NCBI GenBank assembly: GCA_023460975.1
Contig: JAEWOG010000011.1
Location: forward strand, 1-64,000
From: Actinomycetes bacterium
GTDB lineage: Bacteria; Actinomycetota; Actinomycetes; Propionibacteriales; Nocardioidaceae
Direction of reading: 5' to 3'
DNA length: 64,000 nucleotides
Position numbers and translations under genes: made by a program. The notes beneath the pieces are model-generated. The model worked only from the letters and a program-made list of their open reading frames with translations, did no database searches and was not told where the DNA came from. Below are positions 40,896 to 47,996 of the stretch, in pieces. Numbering within the stretch: the first letter of the stretch is position 1; each line of letters begins with the position of its first letter.

Positions 40896-42080
40896 TCAGC
40901 GGGTGACGACCACCGCGGAGCCGTGGCCGAAGAGGCCCTGGTTGGCCGTGATGCCGACCTTGGCGTTCTCGACCTGGCGGCCCTCCGCCTGGCCGCGAAG
41001 CTGCCACACGAGCTCACACACCTGGGCGAGCGCCTGAGCAGGAACGGCCTCGCCGAAGCAGGCGAGTCCACCGGAGGGGTTGACCGGGATCCGGCCACCG
41101 ATGGTGGTCTCACCCGAGCGCAGCAGGCCCTCGGCCTCGCCGGGACCGCACAGCGAGAGGTCCTCCATCCAGTCCAGCTCGAGGGCGGTCGAGAGGTCGT
41201 AGACCTCAGCCACGTCGACGTCGGAGGGGCTGATGCCTGCCTCCTCGTACGCGGCGTCGCCGATCGACTGCTTGAACGTCCGCTCCCCCGGCGTGCCCGC
41301 GTCCGTCGACAGCAACGGCATGTCGATCACGGTGTTGGGGAACTGAGGCGTCACGGTCGAGATGGCCGCCAACCGCACCGAGTCGATCCCGTGCTTCTTG
41401 GCGTACTCCTCCGAGCACAGCACCACAGCGGCGGCACCGTCGGAGGTGGCGCAGATGTCGAGCAGGCGCAACGGGTCGGTCACCATCGGCGAGGCCAGCA
41501 CGTCCTCGACGCTGACCTCCTTGCGGAACCGGGCGTACGGGTTGGCCAGGCCGTGGCGGGCGTTCTTGACCTTGACGGCCGCGAAGTCCTCGCTGGTGGC
41601 CCCGAAGACGTCCATGCGGCGGCGGGCGTACAACGCGAAGTAGGCAGGGTTGGTCATGCCGAGCAGCCGGAAACGCAGCCAGTCGGGGTCATCCCAGCGC
41701 TCGCCCGCGTTGGGGGCGAGGAAGCCCTTGGGCGTGGTGTCGGCGCCCACGACCAGCGCGACCTCGGACAGGCCGGCGAGGATGCGGGCCCGAGCGGTGT
41801 CGAGCGCCTGGGCGCCCGTGGCGCAGGCGGCGTACGAGGTGGCGATGCGGGCGCCGTTCCAGCCGAGGGCTGAGGCGAAGGTGGACCCGGCGACGTAGCC
41901 GGCGTAGCCGTTGCGCACGGTCTCCCCGCCGACGACGAGGTCGACGTCGCTCCAGGCGACCCCGGCGTCCTCGAGGGCCGCGCGGGCGGCGACGACGCCG
42001 TACTCGACGAAGTTCTTGCCCCACTTGCCCCACGGGTGCATGCCGACACCGGCGATGGCGATCTGCTTGCTCATGCTCAT
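40896..42080 (-). CDS. Thiolase-fold lipid-transfer protein (Ltp-like)
   Basis: 394 residues from the ATG at 42080, which overlaps the DUF35 stop (ATGA). It is an SCP-x-type thiolase-fold protein: IAIAGVGMHPWGKWG, a Cys in SYAACATGAQALD at the nucleophile position, AEVYDLSTALELDW in place of the usual GHP-type second region, and NPSGGLACFGEAVPAQALAQ then NQGLFGHGSAVVV at the end. Together with DUF35 it may act as a retro-aldolase or thiolase in degradation of CoA-linked side chains, as in Ltp2-ChsH2. The substrate is unknown. Confidence 0.85.
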   Translation of the reverse strand: MSMSKQIAIAGVGMHPWGKWGKNFVEYGVVAARAALEDAGVAWSDVDLVVGGETVRNGYAGYVAGSTFASALGWNGARIATSYAACATGAQALDTARARILAGLSEVALVVGADTTPKGFLAPNAGERWDDPDWLRFRLLGMTNPAYFALYARRRMDVFGATSEDFAAVKVKNARHGLANPYARFRKEVSVEDVLASPMVTDPLRLLDICATSDGAAAVVLCSEEYAKKHGIDSVRLAAISTVTPQFPNTVIDMPLLSTDAGTPGERTFKQSIGDAAYEEAGISPSDVDVAEVYDLSTALELDWMEDLSLCGPGEAEGLLRSGETTIGGRIPVNPSGGLACFGEAVPAQALAQVCELVWQLRGQAEGRQVENAKVGITANQGLFGHGSAVVVTR

Positions 42081-42514
42081 GCCTCCTGTCCGGCCGCGAC
42101 CGGCTTCCAACGCCAGATGGTGCGCTCCCCGGACTCATCGGCGTAGAGCGTCTCGACGACGAGCTCCACCTCGTCGCCGACCTTGATGTCAGCGACGCCG
42201 AATCCGTCGGCCACCTGACCGAGGACGACCAGGCCCTCGGGGAGCTGGACGGCGGCAAGCGCGAAGGGGACGTACGGCTCGCTCGCGGCGATGTAGGGAG
42301 CCGGGGGCTGGTACTGGGCGTCGGTGTAGGACCACACGGTGCCGCGGCGCGACAGCTCGGTGTCGGCAAACTCAGTGCCGTTGCAGCGCGGGTTGCGGCA
42401 GAAGCCGGCTGTGCGCGGGAAGAACACCGTCTCGCAGGCGGTGCAGGCCGAGCCGATCAGCGCCGGTGAGTCACCGGTGGTGAACCAACCCTCGATCGCG
42501 GGAGTGGCAGTCAT
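42077..42514 (-). CDS. Zn-ribbon and OB-fold (DUF35) protein
   Basis: 145 residues from the ATG at 42514. The N-terminal zinc ribbon has CTACETVFFPRTAGFCRNPRC, four Cys in two pairs, and the rest is an OB-fold (GTVWSYTDAQY, VLGQVADGFGVADIKVGDEV). DUF35 proteins bind CoA esters and form heteromeric complexes with thiolase-fold partners. It is the first gene of the pair with the Ltp-like thiolase. Confidence 0.9.
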   Translation of the reverse strand: MTATPAIEGWFTTGDSPALIGSACTACETVFFPRTAGFCRNPRCNGTEFADTELSRRGTVWSYTDAQYQPPAPYIAASEPYVPFALAAVQLPEGLVVLGQVADGFGVADIKVGDEVELVVETLYADESGERTIWRWKPVAAGQEA

Positions 42515-42526
42515 GCAGACAGCGTA

Positions 42527-42546
42527 AACCAAACAACTGCTTGGTT
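42527..42546. promoter_or_regulatory. Inverted repeat operator before the DUF35-Ltp genes
   Basis: AACCAAACAACTGCTTGGTT, a 20-base dyad with 8 of 10 complementary pairs, 12 bases before the DUF35 start. TetR-family regulators of lipid catabolism in actinobacteria often use ACCAAGCA/TGCTTGGT-type half-sites, so this is a likely TetR operator. The regulator is not in the window. Confidence 0.6.
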
Positions 42547-42577
42547 GGGTGTGATGTACGGCCCAACGGGCACCGCC

Positions 42578-43087
42578 TCACAGCCCAGTGGCGCCGTCGA
42601 TCGATTCGCGGATGAGGTCAGCGTGTCCGCAGTGGCGGGCGTACTCCTCGATCATGTGGACCAGGATCCAGCGCAGACTCACCCTGCCGTGATGACCCGC
42701 TCGCGCTGCCAGGGTGTCGAGGCCCTCTGCCGCCAGGGCCGCCGCGATCGTCTCGTCGGAGCGCGCGATCTCGGCGCGCAGCATCTGCGCCAACTCCTCG
42801 GGCGTCTCCTCGCGCCAGGAGTGCCAGTCCCAGTCCTCGTCGGCGTCCCAATCGACATCCGCCCACACGCCGTCAGGAGCCAGCCCCAGGAAGGACGCCC
42901 GGAACCACCACTGCTCGACGAACACGAGGTGTTTGAGCATCCCGCCCAGACACAGGTCCGAAGGCGGGAGGGTGCGCCCCAACTGATCGGCGTCCAGACC
43001 CTCGCACTGCCGCAGGAGCGTGCGGCGGTAGTGGTCCAGGAATGCGGTCAACGTGGTCGCCTCGTCGGCGGCGGGAGGAATCGCCAT
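42578..43087 (-). CDS. DUF664/DinB-like protein (second copy)
   Basis: 169 residues from the ATG at 43087. Same fold as the gene at 40251: first His in LGGMLKHLVFVEQWW, and the C-terminal WILVHMIEEYARHCGHADLIRESIDG with the two metal-binding His. The conserved ends differ from the other copy mainly in the middle region, so the two arose by old duplication. Probably a thiol-dependent transferase acting on electrophiles; the substrate is unknown. Confidence 0.85.
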   Translation of the reverse strand: MAIPPAADEATTLTAFLDHYRRTLLRQCEGLDADQLGRTLPPSDLCLGGMLKHLVFVEQWWFRASFLGLAPDGVWADVDWDADEDWDWHSWREETPEELAQMLRAEIARSDETIAAALAAEGLDTLAARAGHHGRVSLRWILVHMIEEYARHCGHADLIRESIDGATGL

Positions 43088-43105
43088 GCCCACGACGCTA
43101 GCGCC

Positions 43106-43152
43106 GCCCCGCCCCTGGGCGCGATGGGATATCGCATGCCCAGGGGCGGGGC
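43106..43152 (-). terminator. Strong hairpin terminator after the alkaline phosphatase
   Basis: GCCCCGCCCCTGGGC at 43106-43120 pairs perfectly with GCCCAGGGGCGGGGC at 43138-43152, with an inner GCGAT/ATCGC stem. It lies 22 bases beyond the phosphatase stop on the minus strand. Confidence 0.8.
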
Positions 43153-43174
43153 GCCGCACGGCGTACGGATCTGC

Positions 43175-44956
43175 TCAGCGGGTGATCCTCAGGGACCCCC
43201 GCGCAGTGGCGGAGCCCGCCTCGTTCGTCGCCGTCACGGTGATCGTGACCTTGCCGCGCACGAATCGCTTCGACGACAGCGTGACCACACCGCTCGAGGT
43301 GATGCTCTTGGTGCCGATCGTGCGACCGCCCTGGGTGAACCTCACGCTGACGCGCGCATCACCGGCGACAGCCACGGCCACACGCACGCCGCGCGTCCTG
43401 GCCGTGCGCACGGTCGCGTTGGCCCCGGCCACCCGGGCCACGGGCACGGCGGTGCTCGGGGTCGGGGCGGTGGTCGGCGTGGTGCTCGGGGCCGGGGTCG
43501 GCTGCGCCGTGACCGTCACGGTGGGCGCCGGGGTCGGGCTGACGGTGACCGTCGCGGTCGGCTGCGCGGGCACCGTGCTGGGCGTACGACCCAGCATCGT
43601 GGCGAACAGGTCGGTCTGGTCGATCACCCCGGTCACGTTGGCCGCCTGGGGGCCCGAAGCGGCGACGCGGATCTGCGCACCCGTGTGGTTGGAGCCGGTG
43701 GCCGAGGTCGAGTACGCGACCGTCATCGGGTCCCCGTCTGCGGTCAGCAGCGTCGCCGTCTGGCGACCCTCGGAAGGGCCGCCCACGATCTGGGTGGAGT
43801 GCGCGTGGTCGCCGGTGACGATGATGAGCGTGTCGGGCTCCCGCTCCTGGAACTCCAGCGCCGCCTGAACCGCCTCGTCGAGCTGCTTGAGGTCCCCGAT
43901 GGCTCCGCAGATGTCGGAGGCGTGCTCCTGCTTGTCGATCATGGCGCTCTCGGCCTGCAGGAAGAACCCCTTGTCGGCCGTGTCACCGGCGTCGAGCAGG
44001 TCGATGGCCTTCTGCGTCATCGCAGCAAAGCCGGGCTGGGCGCCGCGGTCTGCGCTCTCACACGTCGTCGTGGCGCTGCCGCTGCCGGGCGGGGCCGTGG
44101 CGACGAGCGGCTTGTAGAGCGGGGTCATGTTGCCCGAGGTGAACAGGCCCAACACCGGACCGTCGTCGAGCGAAGTGATCGCGTTCATCCCAGCGGCGTC
44201 GTTGACCACGCGGTAGCCCTTCGACTCGGCGTACGCCTTGACCGTGGGCCCCGCGTCGGTCGCCTGGGCGAAGCGCTGCGCGCCACCACCGAGCATCACA
44301 TCGGTCTGCGAGTCCACCAGCTGCTCGGCGACCGAACCCTTGCCACCGTTGGACTTCTTCGCGGCCGTGCAGGCGCCCATGTCCGTGGGCCCCTGGCAGC
44401 CACGCGCGTTGATGTGCGCAGCGGCAGCCGCCGGCGTGGCGTCGGTGAGTTCAGCGGTGGACACGTTGCCGACGAGCTTGCCGGCGGCCTTGAACTTCTC
44501 CAGGACCGTCTCGTAGTCCTCCCCCGGCACGTTGGCCGCGGTGGAGGGGCCCTGGGAGAGGCGCCCATCGATGGTCTTCTTGCCGGTGGACCACCCGGAC
44601 GCGGTCGGCGCGGAGTCGGAGACGTACGCGATGGGGTAGTCCGGTCCGACCCCTGCCTTGAGGCCGTACGTCGTCATGGCGCCCGTGAAGGGCAGGGCGT
44701 CGAGGCCATCGAAGCGGCCGCCCGCACCGTGCTCATAGTTGCGTGCGGCGGTGATCATCGAGTCGTCCATGCCGTCGCCGATGATCAGGATGACGTTGCG
44801 CGGTGCTGCGGGGTCGAGGGCGGCCGCGATCTCGGCCGTGCGTTCGGCGCTGAAGCCCTGGGGCGTGGGGTCGTACGCGTGGGCCGCGAGTCCTCCGGTC
44901 AGGGCGAGGGCGGTGAGGGATCCCACGCCGAGCGCGAGACGCTTCATGCGGTGCAC
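43175..44956 (-). CDS. Secreted alkaline phosphatase with Pro/Thr linker and Ig-like tail
   Basis: 593 residues from a GTG at 44956, chosen because AAAGGA lies six bases upstream; the ATG at 44947 is also possible. A signal peptide is followed by the PhoA domain: VILIIGDGMDDSM (Asp61 metal), YVSDSAPTASGW with the nucleophile Ser115, QAESAMIDKQEH, and IVTGDHAHS. Then a Pro/Thr/Val-rich linker of about 45 residues and a C-terminal 75-residue basic beta domain (AGDARVSVRFTQGGRTIG). It releases phosphate outside the cell. The linker and tail resemble those of the two Ig-like proteins nearby. Confidence 0.92.
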   Translation of the reverse strand: MHRMKRLALGVGSLTALALTGGLAAHAYDPTPQGFSAERTAEIAAALDPAAPRNVILIIGDGMDDSMITAARNYEHGAGGRFDGLDALPFTGAMTTYGLKAGVGPDYPIAYVSDSAPTASGWSTGKKTIDGRLSQGPSTAANVPGEDYETVLEKFKAAGKLVGNVSTAELTDATPAAAAAHINARGCQGPTDMGACTAAKKSNGGKGSVAEQLVDSQTDVMLGGGAQRFAQATDAGPTVKAYAESKGYRVVNDAAGMNAITSLDDGPVLGLFTSGNMTPLYKPLVATAPPGSGSATTTCESADRGAQPGFAAMTQKAIDLLDAGDTADKGFFLQAESAMIDKQEHASDICGAIGDLKQLDEAVQAALEFQEREPDTLIIVTGDHAHSTQIVGGPSEGRQTATLLTADGDPMTVAYSTSATGSNHTGAQIRVAASGPQAANVTGVIDQTDLFATMLGRTPSTVPAQPTATVTVSPTPAPTVTVTAQPTPAPSTTPTTAPTPSTAVPVARVAGANATVRTARTRGVRVAVAVAGDARVSVRFTQGGRTIGTKSITSSGVVTLSSKRFVRGKVTITVTATNEAGSATARGSLRITR

Positions 44957-45114
44957 AGTGAGTCCTTTCGTGGCGGGGACGCGTCGGCGACCCCGGTCCG
45001 AGGCAGCGAGCCGGGCGGCTCGGCGACCACCCCATCGAGCGCAGGAGTACGGACGGGGACGCCGAAGCGACCGGGAGGCGACGTGCGGGTGAGGCTTGGG
45101 AGACACTGGCCGAC

Positions 45115-45510
45115 ATGCCGCTCGCCCACACCGACGCCGTCCGCGCCTGCCCGTGCGGAAGCGGCACGCCACTGCCGGCCTGTTGCGGCCCCCTGCTCCT
45201 GGGCGCGCGAGTGGCCGAGACCCCGGAGGAGCTGATGCGCTCGCGCTACACCGCGTACGCCCTCGGCGACGACGGCCACGTCTTCCGCACCTGGCACCCG
45301 TCCACGAGACCCGCCGACGTGACGGGCGACCCGCAGTTGACGTGGACCGGACTCCGCATCGTCGACACCGCTGACGACGAGGTCGAGTTCGTGGCGTCGT
45401 ACGAGATCCACGACCCTGATGGCGCCGTGCGCCACGGCCAGATGCACGAGCGGAGTCGGTTCGCCCGCCGCGCCGGACGCTGGATGTATCTCGACGGGGC
45501 AGTCGAGTAG
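45115..45510 (+). CDS. YchJ-family (UPF0225) SEC-C motif protein
   Basis: 131 residues. An N-terminal SEC-C-like zinc motif (RACPCGSGTPLPACCGPLL) with four Cys, followed by EELMRSRYTAYALGDDGHVFRTWHP, the YchJ core, and a beta-rich end. These are small proteins of unknown function, possibly zinc-dependent chaperone-like adaptors. Divergent from the phosphatase across 158 bases that show no clear Pho box. Confidence 0.88.
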   Translation: MPLAHTDAVRACPCGSGTPLPACCGPLLLGARVAETPEELMRSRYTAYALGDDGHVFRTWHPSTRPADVTGDPQLTWTGLRIVDTADDEVEFVASYEIHDPDGAVRHGQMHERSRFARRAGRWMYLDGAVE

Positions 45511-45522
45511 TCCGCCCCTTCC

Positions 45523-45742
45523 GCCAGGCTCAACCAGCACCCACGCCCGTCGAGCCTGTCGAGACGCCCCGCCCCCGGTTTCGACAAGCTCAACCAGCGC
45601 CCTCGCTCGTCGAGCCTGTCGAGACGCGGTTTCGACAAGCTCAACCAGCGCACACCCGGTTTCGACAAGCTCAACCAGCACCCTCGCCCGTCGAGCCTGT
45701 CGAGACGCCCCGCCGCGTCTGGTTTCGACAAGCTCAACCAGC
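45523..45742. repeat. Dispersed actinobacterial repeat, TTTCGACAAGCTCAACCAGC family
   Basis: The 309-base gap between ychJ and the Ig-like gene holds four copies of GGTTTCGACAAGCTCAACCAGC (45577, 45628, 45658, 45721) and three reverse-oriented GTCGAGCCTGTCGAGACGC copies (about 45549, 45609, 45690), with a degenerate copy at the left. Opposed copies can pair. This family is widespread in actinobacterial genomes; its role is unknown. Confidence 0.85.
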
Positions 45743-45760
45743 GCACCAACCAGCGAAAAC

Positions 45761-45794
45761 ACCGCTGCCCCGGCAGTGGGACCGGGGCAGCGGT
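45761..45794 (-). terminator. Hairpin terminator after the Ig-like operon
   Basis: ACCGCTGCCCCGG and CCGGGGCAGCGGT form a 13-bp stem with an 8-base loop. On the minus strand it is followed by GTTTTC, and it lies 24 bases past the stop of the last Ig-like gene. Confidence 0.85.
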
Positions 45795-45818
45795 GCGTCG
45801 GTGGGATCGACTCCTGTG

Positions 45819-47996
45819 TCAGCGCTTGCGCGCCTTGACCTTGACCTTCGTCGTGGCGCTGGAACCGTTGGCCTGGCTGGTGCCCGCGAACGCGACGGTC
45901 ACCTTGTACGTGCCGGGTCGCAGCTTGCCGAACTTCGCGGACGCGATGCCAGCGCAGGTCAGGGACCGCTTGACCGTCGAGACGGCCTTGGCACGCTTCA
46001 GGGTGATCGTGACGGGCGCCTTGCACGTGCCGCCAGGCGCGGTGACCGTGACCCGTACGGCGGCCTTCGCCTTCTTGGCGTTGACCTTGACCGCGACTGC
46101 CGTGGAGCTCGCACCACGGACGACGCGAGCGAACGCGCTGTCGCCGCTGGCGGCCTGCGCCGGGCTGGCCGGGACGAAGTCGGCCAGGACTGGCACCGCC
46201 CCCACCACCGACGCCGGGAAGGAAGCGGTCGCGCCGCCCGCGACCACCGGAACGCTGGCGGTGGTCCCGCCGACGGTGAAGGTCACGCTGCCCTGGGCCG
46301 CGGCTCCGCTCGCGACGGCAACGCTGGCGCTGACCGAGACGGTCCCACCCAGCGGGGTGTCAGCCACGTCGGCAATGCGCGTCGTCGTGGGCTGGATCAG
46401 CACCACCGGGGTGGTCGGCTCCGGCGTGGTGGGCGCGGGTGTCGTCGGTGCCGGAGTGGTCGGCTCCGGCGTGGTCGGCTCCGGCGTCGTGGGCTCCGGC
46501 GTCGTGGGCTCCGGGGTGACCGGCTTGGGCTCGACAACGAAGGTCACCGGCTGCGCCGCGCTGGCCACGAACCCGGACGAGGCCGCAGGCACGAACTCTG
46601 CCTCGATCTCGTACGCGCCCTCCCCGAGGAACGGCAGGCTCACCACGGAGCGACCGTTGACCACGGGCGAGGACATCGTGCGATTGGCGAAGTGGAAGTC
46701 GACCCGACCGCGCGCCGCCTCCGCGGCAGACACGACGGCCGTCACCGACATCGACGTACCGACGGTCAAGGTCGTCTTCGGAACCTCGAGCCAGGTGTTC
46801 GTCTCGATCAGGTCTCCCCCGGCGCCGGGAACGACGGTCAGGGACAGCGGCGACGCCGTGCTCGGGGCGTACTCGCGGGGGTTGGCGGGAACGAACGCGC
46901 CCGTCACCTGATAGCTGCCCGCACGCAGACGCGGGAGCGTCACCGTCGCCGACCCGTCGACGACGGGCCCCGTGTAGGGCTTGCCGCCCACGACGACGCG
47001 TACGGTGCCGGCAGCGGCCCCCTCGGCCGCGCTGACCTGCAGCGTCGCCTTCGCCTCGTCGTCGGTGGTGATGCTCGCGCGATCCAGCGTCATCGTCGTC
47101 TCGGTGGTGATGGCCGGCACCGGAGGCGCCACCGTCACCAACAACTCCTCGGCCGACGCGGCGTCGTAGAGCAGCGGCTCCGTGGGCGCGAAGGTCGCGG
47201 TCAGCGGGTGGCCGCCCAAGGGCAGGCCCGTGATCGTCGCTCGGGCCACACCGTTGGTCACGGTCGCCACTGCGGACTTCGGGCCGGCCGTGAACGTCAC
47301 CTTGCCTGCCACCGAGCCTGCGGTGACTGCCACGCGGGCCTCCACCACGAGGGCGTCGTCCTCCACGAGGTTCACCGACTCCGCCGACATCGTCACGCTC
47401 GAGCGCGCCATGACGCGCACCGTGTCGGCGACGAGCTGCGCCTGGTCGGAACCGCTCCAGGTGCAGGTCTGCACGCCCGCGTCGATGGCCTGGCTGCCGT
47501 TGGCCTTGAGCAGCTTCAGCGCCAGCTGGTACGAGGTGGCCATCTTGGCCTGCACCAGCTGCGGCGTGGCGGGCGGCGTCCACGTCCCCCACGACCCCTC
47601 GCCGTTGAGCGCGGCGTCCTGTCCGCTGACGACGTCGATGACGGGGCTTTCGACCGTCACGTCCTTGGTGACGCCGCCGATGGTCAGAGGCATCGTGCTC
47701 GATGCCCCGACCTTGCGCAGGCCGACGAGGTCCCAGCCCATCTTGAGCACTGCCCACGGGGCGACGCCGGTGCTGAACACCTTGACGTCGACGGGGCTCG
47801 ACTCGCCCACGTAGACGACCTCGGGAAGGGTCGTGTCGTAGCGGGAGATGCTGGTCTGCGCGCCGACCACGGGGGCCGTGCAGGTGTACGGGGCTTCCGG
47901 GCTCTGCGCCACCGATGACGGGGTCGCCAGCCCGAGGGCACCACCCACGAGTGCGGCAGTGACGCCGACGCCGAGGGCTCGAGAAACACGGCGCAT
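45819..47996 (-). CDS. Large secreted Ig-like repeat protein (second of tandem pair)
   Basis: 725 residues from the ATG at 47996 that overlaps the upstream stop (TGATG). A signal peptide is followed by a unique domain with two Cys (TCTAPVV, VQTCTWSG), then about four Ig-like beta domains of roughly 95 residues, each starting SSVTMSAESV/TTETTMTLD-type strands. A Pro/Thr/Glu repeat linker (PTTPEPTTPEP, units of five residues) leads to one more Ig-like domain and a Lys-rich C-terminal domain ending KVKVKARKR. There is no LPXTG or transmembrane anchor; retention on the wall by charge is possible. Confidence 0.8.
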   Translation of the reverse strand: MRRVSRALGVGVTAALVGGALGLATPSSVAQSPEAPYTCTAPVVGAQTSISRYDTTLPEVVYVGESSPVDVKVFSTGVAPWAVLKMGWDLVGLRKVGASSTMPLTIGGVTKDVTVESPVIDVVSGQDAALNGEGSWGTWTPPATPQLVQAKMATSYQLALKLLKANGSQAIDAGVQTCTWSGSDQAQLVADTVRVMARSSVTMSAESVNLVEDDALVVEARVAVTAGSVAGKVTFTAGPKSAVATVTNGVARATITGLPLGGHPLTATFAPTEPLLYDAASAEELLVTVAPPVPAITTETTMTLDRASITTDDEAKATLQVSAAEGAAAGTVRVVVGGKPYTGPVVDGSATVTLPRLRAGSYQVTGAFVPANPREYAPSTASPLSLTVVPGAGGDLIETNTWLEVPKTTLTVGTSMSVTAVVSAAEAARGRVDFHFANRTMSSPVVNGRSVVSLPFLGEGAYEIEAEFVPAASSGFVASAAQPVTFVVEPKPVTPEPTTPEPTTPEPTTPEPTTPAPTTPAPTTPEPTTPVVLIQPTTTRIADVADTPLGGTVSVSASVAVASGAAAQGSVTFTVGGTTASVPVVAGGATASFPASVVGAVPVLADFVPASPAQAASGDSAFARVVRGASSTAVAVKVNAKKAKAAVRVTVTAPGGTCKAPVTITLKRAKAVSTVKRSLTCAGIASAKFGKLRPGTYKVTVAFAGTSQANGSSATTKVKVKARKR
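46408..46522. repeat. 15-bp in-frame repeat encoding Pro/Thr linker
   Basis: About seven degenerate units of 15 bases, encoding five-residue TTPEP/TTPAP repeats on the minus strand. Copy number could vary by slippage without changing the frame. Confidence 0.8.

Noticed and set aside
44957..45114. Pho box upstream of the alkaline phosphatase
   Set aside because: No pair of GTTCACC-like direct repeats could be read in the 158-base region.
42545..45235. An 896-residue open frame on the plus strand across the phosphatase gene
   Set aside because: It is the antisense shadow of the well-supported alkaline phosphatase and DUF664 genes; Arg/Gly/His-rich with no motif, as expected from GC-rich third positions.
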